Part shown: positions 23,503 to 32,419 of the stretch, in pieces
How the letters are laid out: each line of letters starts with the position of its first letter
How positions within the stretch are numbered: the first letter of the stretch is position 1
DNA from: an uncultured Planctomycetota bacterium
GTDB taxonomy: Bacteria > Planctomycetota > Phycisphaerae > SM23-33
Direction of reading: 5' to 3'
DNA length: 50,106 nucleotides
Assembly (NCBI GenBank): GCA_903892515.1
Contig: CAITIS010000155.1
Span: 1-50,106 of the forward strand
Position numbers and translations under genes: made by a program
The notes under the pieces: model-generated
Database searches by the model: none
The model's input: only the letters and a program-made list of their open reading frames with translations
Told to the model about the DNA's origin: nothing

Positions 23503-24588
23503 ATGGTCACACGCGGATTCATCTTGGCATTGCTGGTGAGTTTGAGCCTTTCAACGGTGGCGATGGCTCAGCGCACCGCCCACCAGTGGGTGGATCCAGG
23601 AACTTTCCACTCCACGTCGGTCGGCGGTAACCTGGGCGGCGGCGGGGGAGGTTTCTCCTCCAGCGTGGGCGGGCTTTCCCGCACCGGCGCTTACGGCGGC
23701 GGCAGCTCCCTGGGCTCTAGTTCGCTGACAATTCCTCGCCTGGCTGGTTCGCCGGGCTCTTCGGCGATGTCGTCTGGCTTCAGCCCCATTTCCACGCCCT
23801 CGGCCGCTGCGGTCAGTCATCTGCCTGGCCTGGGCCCGGTGACCAACAACTTCGACCCCGCGGCCCCCGGCGTGGTGAGCAACGATATGGGCGGGGGAAT
23901 CGCGCTGAAGCCTTACCTGATCGCCCTGGGCTACAGTACCGATCTGACGGATGACGAAGAGATCAGCAGCTTCGTGCCCGTCGAGCCCAGCATTTTCCAG
24001 ACCCAGATGCGGCAGGCCGAGGTCGCTTTCCGCCACGAGCGCTACGAGGACGCCGAGTCCGCCTGCCAGATGGCCCTGGCTTTGGCCCGGCATGCGCCTG
24101 AGACGCACCTGGGCTTGATGCAGTCGTATGTGGCCCTGGGCAAGTACAACATGGCTGCGTTTCACTTGGAAAAGGCGCTGGGGTATTACCCCGAACTGCC
24201 CTTGACGCGGTTGGCGCTGCGCAAGTTCTACAGCAACAACCAGGAATTCGTCGACCAGTTGGAGAGCCTTCGTCGGGAGGCCCTGGATGCGAACAGCGCG
24301 GGCAAGGTCAGCCTGGTGCTGGCCTTCTTTTACTATTTCGACGGCTCGGACAAGCAGGCGATAGAGGCTCTCAAACGCGCCCAGGAGTTGGCCGAACAGG
24401 CCAAGGACGGCGACACCCTCCAGGCGGTGGATATTTTCTGGAACGGCGTAGTGGCCGCGGGGCGAGGCGCTGGCACTATCCAGAATGCCAGCCAGCCCAC
24501 CAGTCGGCCTGCCAGAGGGCCCGCCGGTCCGGAAATCAGGCTCAACTCACTTCTAAACTCTGAACCGCCCGCCACCTCTCAACCGTAG
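23503..24588 (+). CDS. Secreted TPR protein with Gly/Ser-rich N-terminus
   Basis: A 361-residue protein. A signal peptide (FILALLVSLSLSTVAMAQ) has likely cleavage after residue 22. A Gly/Ser-rich, probably disordered segment covers roughly residues 40-130. A TPR-like helical region starts with QAEVAFRHERYEDAESACQMALALARHAPETHLGLMQSYVALGKYNMAAFHLEKAL and continues to about residue 310. The tail contains SQPTSRPARGP. TPR domains bind proteins; the partner is unknown. A GGAAG site lies before the ATG. It is the last gene before the polysaccharide locus and may be independent of it. Confidence 0.72.
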   Translation: MVTRGFILALLVSLSLSTVAMAQRTAHQWVDPGTFHSTSVGGNLGGGGGGFSSSVGGLSRTGAYGGGSSLGSSSLTIPRLAGSPGSSAMSSGFSPISTPSAAAVSHLPGLGPVTNNFDPAAPGVVSNDMGGGIALKPYLIALGYSTDLTDDEEISSFVPVEPSIFQTQMRQAEVAFRHERYEDAESACQMALALARHAPETHLGLMQSYVALGKYNMAAFHLEKALGYYPELPLTRLALRKFYSNNQEFVDQLESLRREALDANSAGKVSLVLAFFYYFDGSDKQAIEALKRAQELAEQAKDGDTLQAVDIFWNGVVAAGRGAGTIQNASQPTSRPARGPAGPEIRLNSLLNSEPPATSQP

Positions 24589-24753
24589 CAATTGCTGTGA
24601 CCTAAAGAGGAACCGCCAAAGGCCCGATAGCTTTTAAGGTGCCGGTTGCGTATAGTTGCCGCCCTCAGAGCGTACGGCGAAACACTGATGCTGGCCTCCG
24701 GGCGATATTGGACGGGCTGCTGCTGACCGGGATCGCTCGCACATACGGTATAT

Positions 24754-26712
24754 ATGGACGAAACCAAGCCACAACTGAACGGGGGCCGGCGGTTGCCCGG
24801 CAGCCGTTTGTTCGCGCGCGTCATGGACCTTGCCGGTCGGCACCGGCTGCTGGCCAGTCTGGTGGTTCACAACGCCGTTTTCGCCTTGGCGCTGCTGCTG
24901 GCCTTCCTCATCCGCTTTGACGTTGCCGGCGAAAGCCCAGGTTGGCTCAGGTTGTACCTGCTGTGGCTGCCGTTCTTCCTGGTGGTCAAGACCATCATCT
25001 TTGGCCAGCTCAAGCTGCTCCGCAGTTCCTGGCAATATGCCGGCATCCGGGACCTGGTCAACATTCTGATCGCCAGCTGGGTGTTCCTGATGATCGTGTA
25101 CGTGATCTATCTGCTCTTCACGTACATGCCCACGTTGTTCTACCGCTCGCCGCTGTTTTCCTTCAGCCGGGGCGTGCCGCTGCTGGACTTCCTGGCCACG
25201 GTGTTCCTGATCTCGACCGCCCGCCTGGGCGTCCGGCTGTACCGCGAAGAACTGCGCCCCGTCTCCTCTGAAGGGTTGCGCCGCGTGTTGATCGTTGGCG
25301 CCGGCAACACCGCTGAGGCGCTGCTCCGCGAAATCTTCCGCATGCGAGAGGACCGCTACCGCGTCATCGGCCTGGTGGATGACGATCCGCACAAGACCGG
25401 CACGCTGATTCACAGTATTCCCGTCCTGGGCACCACCGACGATATCAAGCGTATCTGCGAAGAGAACAAGGTGGAAGAGGTCCTCATCGCGGTGCCCTCG
25501 GCCACGCAGAAGCAACTCCGCGCCATCATCGAGAAATGCCAAGGCGCCAAGCTGCGCATCCAGAGCCTGCCGGGCATGGACGCGCTGATCGATGGGCGGG
25601 TGACCGTCAGCCAGATCCGCAGCGTGGAGATCAAGGACCTGCTGGGCCGCGAGGCCATCAAGCTCGACACTGAAGACATCGCTCATTTCATTGCCGATCG
25701 GGCCGTGCTCATCACCGGCGCCGGCGGCAGCATCGGCTCGGAGATGTGCCGCCAAGTCTGTGTCTTCAAACCCGCCCGGTTGATCCTGCTGGAGCAGGCG
25801 GAGAACGGGCTGTTCGACATCGGCAATGAATTGCGGCGAAGTTTCCCAGCCATCCCGGTTGCCGAAGTGATCTGCGACATCGTCGACCGCGACCGCGTGA
25901 CCAGCGTCTTTAAGATTCATCGCCCCGACGTGGTTATCCACGCCGCCGCTCACAAGCACGTGCCGCTGATGGAGCTTAACCCCTGCGAGGCGGTCAAGAA
26001 CAACATCTTCGGCACCAAGAACGTGGCCGACGCGTGCTGCGCCACCGGCGTGAAAGAGTTCGTGATGATCTCCACCGACAAGGCGGTGAACCCATCCTCG
26101 ATCATGGGTTGCACCAAGCGGGTGGCCGAGATCTACACGCAGAGCCTTAACGGCAGCAATGGCTGCATCACCAACTTCAAGGCCGTGCGGTTTGGCAACG
26201 TTCTGGGGTCGGCCGGTTCGGTCGTGCCCACGTTTGAGCGGCAGATCCGCCAGGGCGGGCCGATTACCATTACGCACCCGGATATGACGCGCTATTTCAT
26301 GACGATTCCCGAGGCCAGCCAGCTTGTGCTCCAGGCGGCTGCGACGGGACAGGGCGGGCAGATCTTCCTGCTGGACATGGGCGAACCCGTCAAGATCGTC
26401 GACTTGGCGCGGGACATGATCACCTTGTCGGGCCTGCGCGTAGGCGAAGACATCGACATTGTCTTCACCGGCTGCCGGCCGGGCGAAAAGCTCTTTGAGG
26501 AACTCCGCACGGCTGGAGAAGATATGGAACCGACCGTGCACCCCAAGGTCAAAGTCTGGAAGCATCGCAAGGTGGAATGGGACAAGATCCAGGAAGCGTT
26601 GGCGGAGTTTTCCCGCCTGGCGACCTGCACGGATCGCGACCGAATCGTCGCTGCCCTGCAGCTGCTGGTGCCCGAATACGCGCCGATGAACCCGCCCAAG
26701 CCGCAAGCCTAG
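24754..26712 (+). CDS. Membrane-bound UDP-sugar 4,6-dehydratase (WbpM/PglF/CapD family)
   Basis: A 652-residue polysaccharide enzyme, predicted to turn UDP-GlcNAc into the 4-keto-6-deoxy sugar. Four N-terminal membrane helices (about residues 34-54, 66-84, 103-123 and 142-156) precede a first Rossmann domain (VLIVGAGN, 178-185). The catalytic SDR domain has GAGGSIGSE at 322-330. The active site reads Ser440...Met451-x3-Lys455 (STDKAVNPSSIMGCTK). Met in place of the usual Tyr is the hallmark of this large membrane-bound subfamily. The DegT aminotransferase and GNAT genes follow, completing a dehydratase-aminotransferase-acetyltransferase set. Confidence 0.93.
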   Translation: MDETKPQLNGGRRLPGSRLFARVMDLAGRHRLLASLVVHNAVFALALLLAFLIRFDVAGESPGWLRLYLLWLPFFLVVKTIIFGQLKLLRSSWQYAGIRDLVNILIASWVFLMIVYVIYLLFTYMPTLFYRSPLFSFSRGVPLLDFLATVFLISTARLGVRLYREELRPVSSEGLRRVLIVGAGNTAEALLREIFRMREDRYRVIGLVDDDPHKTGTLIHSIPVLGTTDDIKRICEENKVEEVLIAVPSATQKQLRAIIEKCQGAKLRIQSLPGMDALIDGRVTVSQIRSVEIKDLLGREAIKLDTEDIAHFIADRAVLITGAGGSIGSEMCRQVCVFKPARLILLEQAENGLFDIGNELRRSFPAIPVAEVICDIVDRDRVTSVFKIHRPDVVIHAAAHKHVPLMELNPCEAVKNNIFGTKNVADACCATGVKEFVMISTDKAVNPSSIMGCTKRVAEIYTQSLNGSNGCITNFKAVRFGNVLGSAGSVVPTFERQIRQGGPITITHPDMTRYFMTIPEASQLVLQAAATGQGGQIFLLDMGEPVKIVDLARDMITLSGLRVGEDIDIVFTGCRPGEKLFEELRTAGEDMEPTVHPKVKVWKHRKVEWDKIQEALAEFSRLATCTDRDRIVAALQLLVPEYAPMNPPKPQA

Positions 26713-26746
26713 AGCGGGCCATAGCTGGACCTAGATGAGGATTACG

Positions 26747-27874
26747 ATGAGTTTGGCCGTACCGCTGTCCAACCCGGATATCACTGACCTGGAACGCCAG
26801 GCGGTTTTGGAAGTCCTCTCCAGCAATCGGCTGAGCATCGGCCCGCACACGGAGGCATTTGAGGCCGCCATTGCCGCCCGCGCCGGCCGCAAGCATGGCA
26901 TCGCCGTCAACTCCGGCACGAGCGGGTTGCACTTGTGCGTCAAGGCCCTGGGCCTGCATGAGGGCGATGAGGTCATCACCACCCCGTTTTCCTTCGTGGC
27001 CACCACGAACTGTCTGCTGTTCGAGCGGGTCACGCCGGTCTTCGTCGACATCGACTCCGCCAGCTACAACATGGACCCCGCCGCCATCGAAGCCGCCATC
27101 ACGCCGCGGACCAAGGCCCTGCTGCCGGTGGAAGTTTTCGGCAACATGGAGCACTTCGACGCCTACGAGCGCATCGCCCGCAAGCACAACCTGCTGCTGC
27201 TGGAAGACTGCTGCGAGGCCCTGGGCGGCGTGCACCAGGGCCGGCCGGCCGGCAATTTCGGCCAGTGCGGCGTGTTCGCGTTTTACCCCAACAAGCAGAT
27301 CACCACTGGCGAAGGTGGCGTGGTCGTCACCGATGATGATGGCATCGCCGACATGTGCCGCTCGCTGCGCAACCAGGGGCGCGACACGTCGGCGTGGCTC
27401 TCGCACGCGTACATGGGCTACAACTACCGCATGAGCGACATCACGGCCGCCTTGGGCGAGGCCCAGGCCACGCGGCTCGATGAGATCGTGGCCAAACGCC
27501 GCCACGTCGCTCAGATGTATCACGATGCCCTGGCCGGCGTGGCGGAGATCCATTGTCCGCCGATGGCCGAGCCCGCCAGCGCCAGTTGGTTCGTGTACGT
27601 CATCCGTCTGGCCGACAAGTTCAGCCGCAGCCAGCGCGACGCCTTGATGCAACATCTCAAGGACGCCGGCGTGGGCTGCAACCCGTATTTCGTGCCGATT
27701 CACCTCCAGCCGTACGTGATGAAACTGCTGGGCACGCATGAAGGCCAGTTCCCGATCACCGAGCACCTGGCCGAGCGGACGATGGCTATTCCGTTCTTTG
27801 CCAACATGACGCCCGAGCAGATCCAACGCGTGGTGGCGACGCTGAAAGAAGGCATCGGCCGGCTGAGTCACTAG
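26747..27874 (+). CDS. DegT/DnrJ/EryC1 sugar aminotransferase
   Basis: A PLP enzyme of about 375 residues that aminates keto sugars. The PLP lysine is in FAFYPNKQITTGEGG (Lys187 when counted from the alternative ATG at 26735). NSGTSGLHL and LLLEDCCEALGG are also canonical. It probably aminates C4 of the product of the preceding dehydratase, as PglE does in the bacillosamine pathway. ATG 26747 is preferred because GAGG lies about six bases before it; ATG 26735 is the longer choice. The gene begins about 35 bases after the dehydratase and ends 22 bases before the acetyltransferase. Confidence 0.92.
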   Translation: MSLAVPLSNPDITDLERQAVLEVLSSNRLSIGPHTEAFEAAIAARAGRKHGIAVNSGTSGLHLCVKALGLHEGDEVITTPFSFVATTNCLLFERVTPVFVDIDSASYNMDPAAIEAAITPRTKALLPVEVFGNMEHFDAYERIARKHNLLLLEDCCEALGGVHQGRPAGNFGQCGVFAFYPNKQITTGEGGVVVTDDDGIADMCRSLRNQGRDTSAWLSHAYMGYNYRMSDITAALGEAQATRLDEIVAKRRHVAQMYHDALAGVAEIHCPPMAEPASASWFVYVIRLADKFSRSQRDALMQHLKDAGVGCNPYFVPIHLQPYVMKLLGTHEGQFPITEHLAERTMAIPFFANMTPEQIQRVVATLKEGIGRLSH

Positions 27875-27896
27875 CTGCTGGCGTGAAGGAGAAAAC

Positions 27897-28526
27897 GTGG
27901 TCGCTGGCATCGAGCCGCTGAAACCTTCGCACGCCTCGGACGCCGCCCACCTGCACCTGCTGGGCATCAACACCGGGTTCCTCTCCAGCCTCGGCCAAAG
28001 TTTCCTTTGCCAACTGTACAAGGCGGTGCCGGTCTGTCCGGCTGGTTTTGGTTTTGTCAGCCTGGATGAAACTGGCCGGGTCAACGGCTTCATTGCCTGT
28101 GCCGAGAGTACAGGTCGGCTGTACAAACAGGCGATCACTCGGCGAGGGCTGTGCATGGCCGGGCCGCTGCTGCGGTTCTGTCTCCGCCCGAGCGTGATGC
28201 GGCGGATGTGGCAGACATTGCGATACCCTTCACAGGTCGGCGATGAGCTACCGCCTGCTGAGGTCCTGAGTATCGCCGTAGACGCCTCCAATCGAGGCGG
28301 CGGCGTCGGAAAGCGACTCATGCAGGCGGCCTTGGATGAGTTCGCCCGCCGAGGAGTCAAAGACGTAAAGGTGGCGGTGTGGGCGGAGAATCTGCCGGCC
28401 AATGCCTTCTATCAACGCTGCGGCTTTCACCTGGCGATGCAATGGACACATCACGGCCTGCCGATGAATATATACTGCATATCCCTCCCGCAAAGCCAGA
28501 CCGTACGGGCTATCCCCCCGGCGTAG
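27897..28526 (+). CDS. GNAT N-acetyltransferase
   Basis: A 209-residue GNAT-fold protein. The acetyl-CoA loop is in LSIAVDASNRGGGVGKRLMQAAL (R/Q-x-x-G-x-G/A type), followed by NLPANAFYQRCGFHLA, the usual motif B. It starts at GTG 27897 with AAGGAG four bases upstream; no ATG is suitably placed. By position it probably acetylates the amino sugar made by the two preceding enzymes. In pglD systems this step uses a hexapeptide-repeat enzyme, whereas pseudaminic-acid PseH is a GNAT, so the exact sugar remains open. It is convergent with the long minus-strand glycosyltransferase operon, 21 bases away. Confidence 0.85.
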   Translation: MVAGIEPLKPSHASDAAHLHLLGINTGFLSSLGQSFLCQLYKAVPVCPAGFGFVSLDETGRVNGFIACAESTGRLYKQAITRRGLCMAGPLLRFCLRPSVMRRMWQTLRYPSQVGDELPPAEVLSIAVDASNRGGGVGKRLMQAALDEFARRGVKDVKVAVWAENLPANAFYQRCGFHLAMQWTHHGLPMNIYCISLPQSQTVRAIPPA

Positions 28527-28547
28527 CGGACGCATGGAACGAGTGGC

Positions 28548-29783
28548 TCATGCGTGCCGTCGTGGGGCTGGGAGCGATTTGGGTACAGTCCTGTTCAGCC
28601 GCCACAGCTGTTGCTCGTACACCCACAGGATGGCCCGAAATACGCGGCGCTCATCGAAGGCTTCCTCAGCTTGTTGTCTGGCCGCTTGGCCCAGGGTCTG
28701 CCGCAAGTCGGGGTCGCGATAGAGCTGCTCAATGGCATCGGCCAGAGCGGGCACATCGCCCAGCGGCACGACCAGGCCAGTCTGGCCATGGCTGATCGCT
28801 TCGCGAGAGCCGCGGATGTCCGTGACGACGGGCGGCAGCGACATTGCGCAGGCCTCGATCACCGACCGGGGAAATCCCTCGCGGTGGCTCGGCAGGCAGA
28901 GCATGTCCATCGCCGTCATAAGCCGCGGGACATCCTCGCGATAGCCCAGGAAGTGGCAGATGTCCTGGACGCCAAACTCGGCCGCCATTTCGGGACGCTC
29001 TTTGCTGCCACGGCTGGAGTCGATGGGACCGATGTGCAATAGGTGAATGTTCGGAATCTTGTTGCGCAGGCTCCCCAAGGCTTCAAAGAGTTCGTTGAAC
29101 CCTTTGCCTCGCGTCAGCCTGGCGACGATGCCGACGACGTACGCGTCGGGGGGGATGCCGCACTGGGCCCGGACGCGCAAGCCCTCGTCGGCCGGATAGT
29201 TTTCGCGTCGGAAGCGCTCCAGGTTGATGCCGTTGCCCAGGTACTGCACCCGCTCGGGCAGCAACAGGTTTTCCCGCCACACCATGTCCAGATCTTCCTG
29301 GCTCTGGCTGAAGACAAAGTTGGCGCAGCGGCAGGCAGTAATGGACAAGGTCTTGAAGAAGAGCCGGCGTAACCGACTCCGTTCATTGACGAAGTAGAAG
29401 CCGTGTACCGTGATGATTCGGATCGGAACCTTCGCCAGGATCGAGCCGAGCATGCCCACCACCATGGCCTTGGGGGTGTGCATGTGTACGATGTCCAAGC
29501 GGAGCTTGCGCAAAAGGCGGGTCATCTGCAGCAGCGCCTTGAGGTCGCGGAATGGCGCAACCTCGCGCAAAATCTCGAGCGGGAAGATTGGCACGCCTAG
29601 CGCTCTTAGAGAGGGAATTTCGGGCCCATCCGAGCAGATGCCGCACACCTCGTACCCGGCCCGCTGAAACGCCTGAATCTGCGGCAGCAGCAAGGCCCGC
29701 ATGGACATGGAAACCGCGCAGACGACTCCAACTCTTACGCCGCCCGTGGAGGCCAGGTAGCGATGCTCCAAGTCTGTCAACAT
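28548..29783 (-). CDS. GT4 family glycosyltransferase
   Basis: A 411-residue GT-B glycosyltransferase. The N-terminal half has GVVCAVSMSMRALLLPQIQAFQRAGYEV and a MHTPKAMVVGMLG segment. The C-terminal Glycos_transf_1 domain carries VGIVARLTRGKGFNELFEA and the sugar-nucleotide motif HREGFPRSVIEACAMSLPPVVTDIRG. The protein resembles WbpH/PglA-like retaining enzymes; donor and acceptor are unknown. It is the last gene of the minus-strand cluster. The gap before it (29784-29944) contains a small CTACAC/GTGTAG hairpin and a lone TATAAT. Confidence 0.9.
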   Translation of the reverse strand: MLTDLEHRYLASTGGVRVGVVCAVSMSMRALLLPQIQAFQRAGYEVCGICSDGPEIPSLRALGVPIFPLEILREVAPFRDLKALLQMTRLLRKLRLDIVHMHTPKAMVVGMLGSILAKVPIRIITVHGFYFVNERSRLRRLFFKTLSITACRCANFVFSQSQEDLDMVWRENLLLPERVQYLGNGINLERFRRENYPADEGLRVRAQCGIPPDAYVVGIVARLTRGKGFNELFEALGSLRNKIPNIHLLHIGPIDSSRGSKERPEMAAEFGVQDICHFLGYREDVPRLMTAMDMLCLPSHREGFPRSVIEACAMSLPPVVTDIRGSREAISHGQTGLVVPLGDVPALADAIEQLYRDPDLRQTLGQAARQQAEEAFDERRVFRAILWVYEQQLWRLNRTVPKSLPAPRRHA

Positions 29784-29944
29784 ATCTGGCGTTCACTACT
29801 CATCGGCACAGAAATCCTTGTCGCGGGAGGGCAACCCAGCGACATGCCACAAGGAACACGTATCGAACCAGTGCGCCTCAGTCTACACTGTTCCGTGTAG
29901 TTTCATTATAACTAAACCCAAGGCGTCCTGCTGCAATCAAGTTC

Positions 29945-31147
29945 TCAGATTGGGGTGGCGGCGGATGGGCGGTTGAGCAGCTGGCGCCGATGTAACTCAA
30001 GTGCATGCCAGAAGATACTCTGCTCGAATTTCTCTTGAACGCGCCTTCGGCCGGCCCGTCCCATGTCGGCCCGCCGCTGGGGATCGCTCATCAGCGTCAG
30101 CATGGCCTGTCGCAGAGGTTCTACCGCACGCACCGGCACCAGCAGCCCCGTCACGCCGGGCTCGATGCTTTCCCGAACCCCATCGGTGTCGGTGGTTATC
30201 ACCGGCAGGCACATGGCCGCCGCCTCAAGGTTGACCACGCCAAAGCCTTCCCGGTACGTGGGCAGGACGAACAGGTCCATGGCCGTGTAGTAGGGCGCTA
30301 CATCGGCCTGCCTGCCGGTCCGGCGGATGCGGGTATTGGAGGCCAGGATCGCCTGCGTTTCCTGGTCCAGGTGGCTGGAACCCTCCTGGGAACCCACGAG
30401 CAGGAGGTAGGCAGACTCGACGTTTCGCGAAATCAGGTCGAATGCCTTCACCAGTTCGTTTACGCCCTTGTCCCGGATCAGCCGCATCACGCTGCCGAAG
30501 ACGAAGGCCCCGTCGGGGATGTCCCATTCCTGTCGAATGCGCCGGCGGCCATCGGCCAAGGCGGAGGGATCGAACCTGCGCAGGTCGATCCCATTGGCGC
30601 TTCCACTGCCGACCACGCTGCTCTTGGATAGTGGGAACAGCCCTTCCCGCGCCGCGAACTCTCGATTGCTTTGACTGTCGGGCGAGATGTGTGTGCTGAG
30701 TCGGCAGGCAAGCTTTTCCATGGACTTGAAGATGCGCCGCCGCCAGCCTGATTGGGCCACGTAGTAAATGCCCCACATCAGATACAGCCGCTGTGGAACC
30801 CCGGCCAGGAACGCGGCCAAGCTGACCAGCAACGCCGCCTTGGGCGTGCAGTACTGAACCAGGTCGAATCGGTTGCGGCGGAAGAACCACACCATCTTCC
30901 AGACGGCCAGCAGGTCCTGCAACGGAGACATGCTCCAGCGGAGGGGCATGACTACCTGGCGAACATGAGGTGGAAGTGGGACCTCGTGCCATCCGTCAGG
31001 GCCCGTGAGAACCGTGAAGCGGAAGCCCTTGGCAAACAGGTGATCAAACTGCCCTCGATAGAACACCTCGACCGTCAGCGCGATCGTGGCGGCCACACAG
31101 ACCCGCACCTCGACGGTTTCGTCGGTATGGTCTGAAGTTGTCGCCAT
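29945..31147 (-). CDS. GT4 family glycosyltransferase (tandem paralogue A)
   Basis: A 400-residue GT4 enzyme. VFYRGQFDHLFAKGFRFTVLTG begins the acceptor domain. VQYCTPKAALLVSLAAFLAGVPQRLYLMWGIYYV is a long conserved stretch. YREGFGVVNLEAAAMCLPVITTDTDG is the donor motif. It shares block after block of motifs with the gene immediately upstream (31205-32416), including WGIYYV, CRLSTH and NGID, so the pair looks like a tandem duplication that diverged. It probably adds one sugar of the repeat unit. The substrate is unknown. Confidence 0.9.
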   Translation of the reverse strand: MATTSDHTDETVEVRVCVAATIALTVEVFYRGQFDHLFAKGFRFTVLTGPDGWHEVPLPPHVRQVVMPLRWSMSPLQDLLAVWKMVWFFRRNRFDLVQYCTPKAALLVSLAAFLAGVPQRLYLMWGIYYVAQSGWRRRIFKSMEKLACRLSTHISPDSQSNREFAAREGLFPLSKSSVVGSGSANGIDLRRFDPSALADGRRRIRQEWDIPDGAFVFGSVMRLIRDKGVNELVKAFDLISRNVESAYLLLVGSQEGSSHLDQETQAILASNTRIRRTGRQADVAPYYTAMDLFVLPTYREGFGVVNLEAAAMCLPVITTDTDGVRESIEPGVTGLLVPVRAVEPLRQAMLTLMSDPQRRADMGRAGRRRVQEKFEQSIFWHALELHRRQLLNRPSAATPI

Positions 31148-31204
31148 GCCAGAGTTGCCCTTTCGCGTCCGCAGCGGTCGATCGTCGCGTCAAATACGAA
31201 CCAT

Positions 31205-32416
31205 TCATGTCACGTCGTGGTGGTTGTTGCCACCCGTGCCGTCATCGAGGTCAGACGCTCGGTTGAGCAGCGACAGTCGTTGCCGGACGACTGCCGCCCA
31301 GAACACAGACTGCTCGAACTTCTCCAGGATTCGCGCCCGGCCCGCCTGCCCCATTCTGTGTCGAAGCCCCGCATCGTTGAGCAGCCTTGTTAACGCCATC
31401 GTGAGTGCTCTTATGTCCTTGACCGGCACGGCGACACCGGTCAGCCCGTCGACGATCACCTCGCTGGCGCCGATGGCCTTGGTGGTCACGACGGGGACCG
31501 CCATCGCCTGGGCTTCCAGGTCGACGGCGCTGAAGCCCTCTCGGTATGTCGGCAGGCAGAAGATGTCCATGGCAGCGTAGTACGGCAGGACGTTGTCCTG
31601 GCTGCCCACCAGCCGAACGCGCGGATGTGTGCGGAGAATCCTTTCGGCCTCGGCCCTGGGGCGGTCGCGCTCTTCTTGGGGGCCTGCGATCAGCAAGTAG
31701 ACCTTGTCGTTGCCATGGCTGACTCGGTCAAACGCCGTCGCCAGTTCGTTGATACCCTTGTCGCCGGCCAAACGCATGATCGAACCGATCACCAGGGCAT
31801 CGGCTGGGATATTCCACTGTTTCCGCGTCTCTTGGCCAGCCTCTCGCCATCGCTCCGGATCGAACATAGCGATGTCGATGCCATTGTCGCTGCCTTCGCC
31901 GATGACGCTGCTGTTGTCGTAACGGGCCAGGCCTTCGTCAATGGCAAACTGTCGAAGCTGGAACCCGTCAAAGTTAACGTGCGTGCTCAGGCGGCACGAC
32001 AGACGTTCCAGGAACTTGAAGAAGTGGCGGCGCAGCCCTTTCTGCCCCACGTAGTAGATTCCCCAGAGCAGGTACAGCCGGACCGGCACGCGTGCCAGAA
32101 ACGCGGCAATGCTGCCCAGCAGTGCCCCCTTGGGCGTGGTGTACTGGACGAAGTCGTACTTCCGCTGCCGGAAGAGTCGAAACATCTTCCAGCACGAGCA
32201 CAGATCTGTGAGCGGTGAGATGGAACGCGTGATGGGAATCGAGATGTACTCGGTGCTGTCGGGCAGCTCCAGCCAGTCTCGCGTCGGTTCGCTGGTGATG
32301 ACCGTATAGCCAAACCCGCGCTGGGCCAGGTATGCGAACTGCCCGCGAAAGAAATACTTCACGTTCATGCCCACGGAAGAGATGTGACAGGCGCGGATGG
32401 GATCTTCCATCGTCAT
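31205..32416 (-). CDS. GT4 family glycosyltransferase (tandem paralogue B)
   Basis: A 403-residue GT4 enzyme with the same architecture as its downstream neighbour. YFFRGQFAYLAQRGFGYTVITS starts it; VQYTTPKGALLGSIAAFLARVPVRLYLLWGIYYV follows. The donor-site motif is YREGFSAVDLEAQAMAVPVVTTKAIGASE. The ATG lies three bases after the stop of the acyltransferase gene, so translation is probably coupled. An alternative start two codons on (MEDPIRACHISS) is possible. Confidence 0.9.
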   Translation of the reverse strand: MTMEDPIRACHISSVGMNVKYFFRGQFAYLAQRGFGYTVITSEPTRDWLELPDSTEYISIPITRSISPLTDLCSCWKMFRLFRQRKYDFVQYTTPKGALLGSIAAFLARVPVRLYLLWGIYYVGQKGLRRHFFKFLERLSCRLSTHVNFDGFQLRQFAIDEGLARYDNSSVIGEGSDNGIDIAMFDPERWREAGQETRKQWNIPADALVIGSIMRLAGDKGINELATAFDRVSHGNDKVYLLIAGPQEERDRPRAEAERILRTHPRVRLVGSQDNVLPYYAAMDIFCLPTYREGFSAVDLEAQAMAVPVVTTKAIGASEVIVDGLTGVAVPVKDIRALTMALTRLLNDAGLRHRMGQAGRARILEKFEQSVFWAAVVRQRLSLLNRASDLDDGTGGNNHHDVT

Positions 32417-32419
32417 GTG

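Noticed and set aside
24634..26706. 690-codon open frame on the minus strand
   Set aside because: It is antisense to the membrane dehydratase gene, whose motifs are clear. The product is rich in His, Asp, Gln and Arg with no recognisable domain, as expected for a shadow frame in GC-rich DNA.
26549..28402. 617-codon open frame on the minus strand
   Set aside because: Antisense to the aminotransferase and GNAT genes; low-complexity composition and no motifs.
29905..29910. TATAAT on the minus strand as a promoter for the last glycosyltransferase gene
   Set aside because: The -10 is perfect, but no acceptable -35 lies 15-19 bases upstream. It may be chance in an A+T-rich patch, or an extended element that cannot be confirmed.
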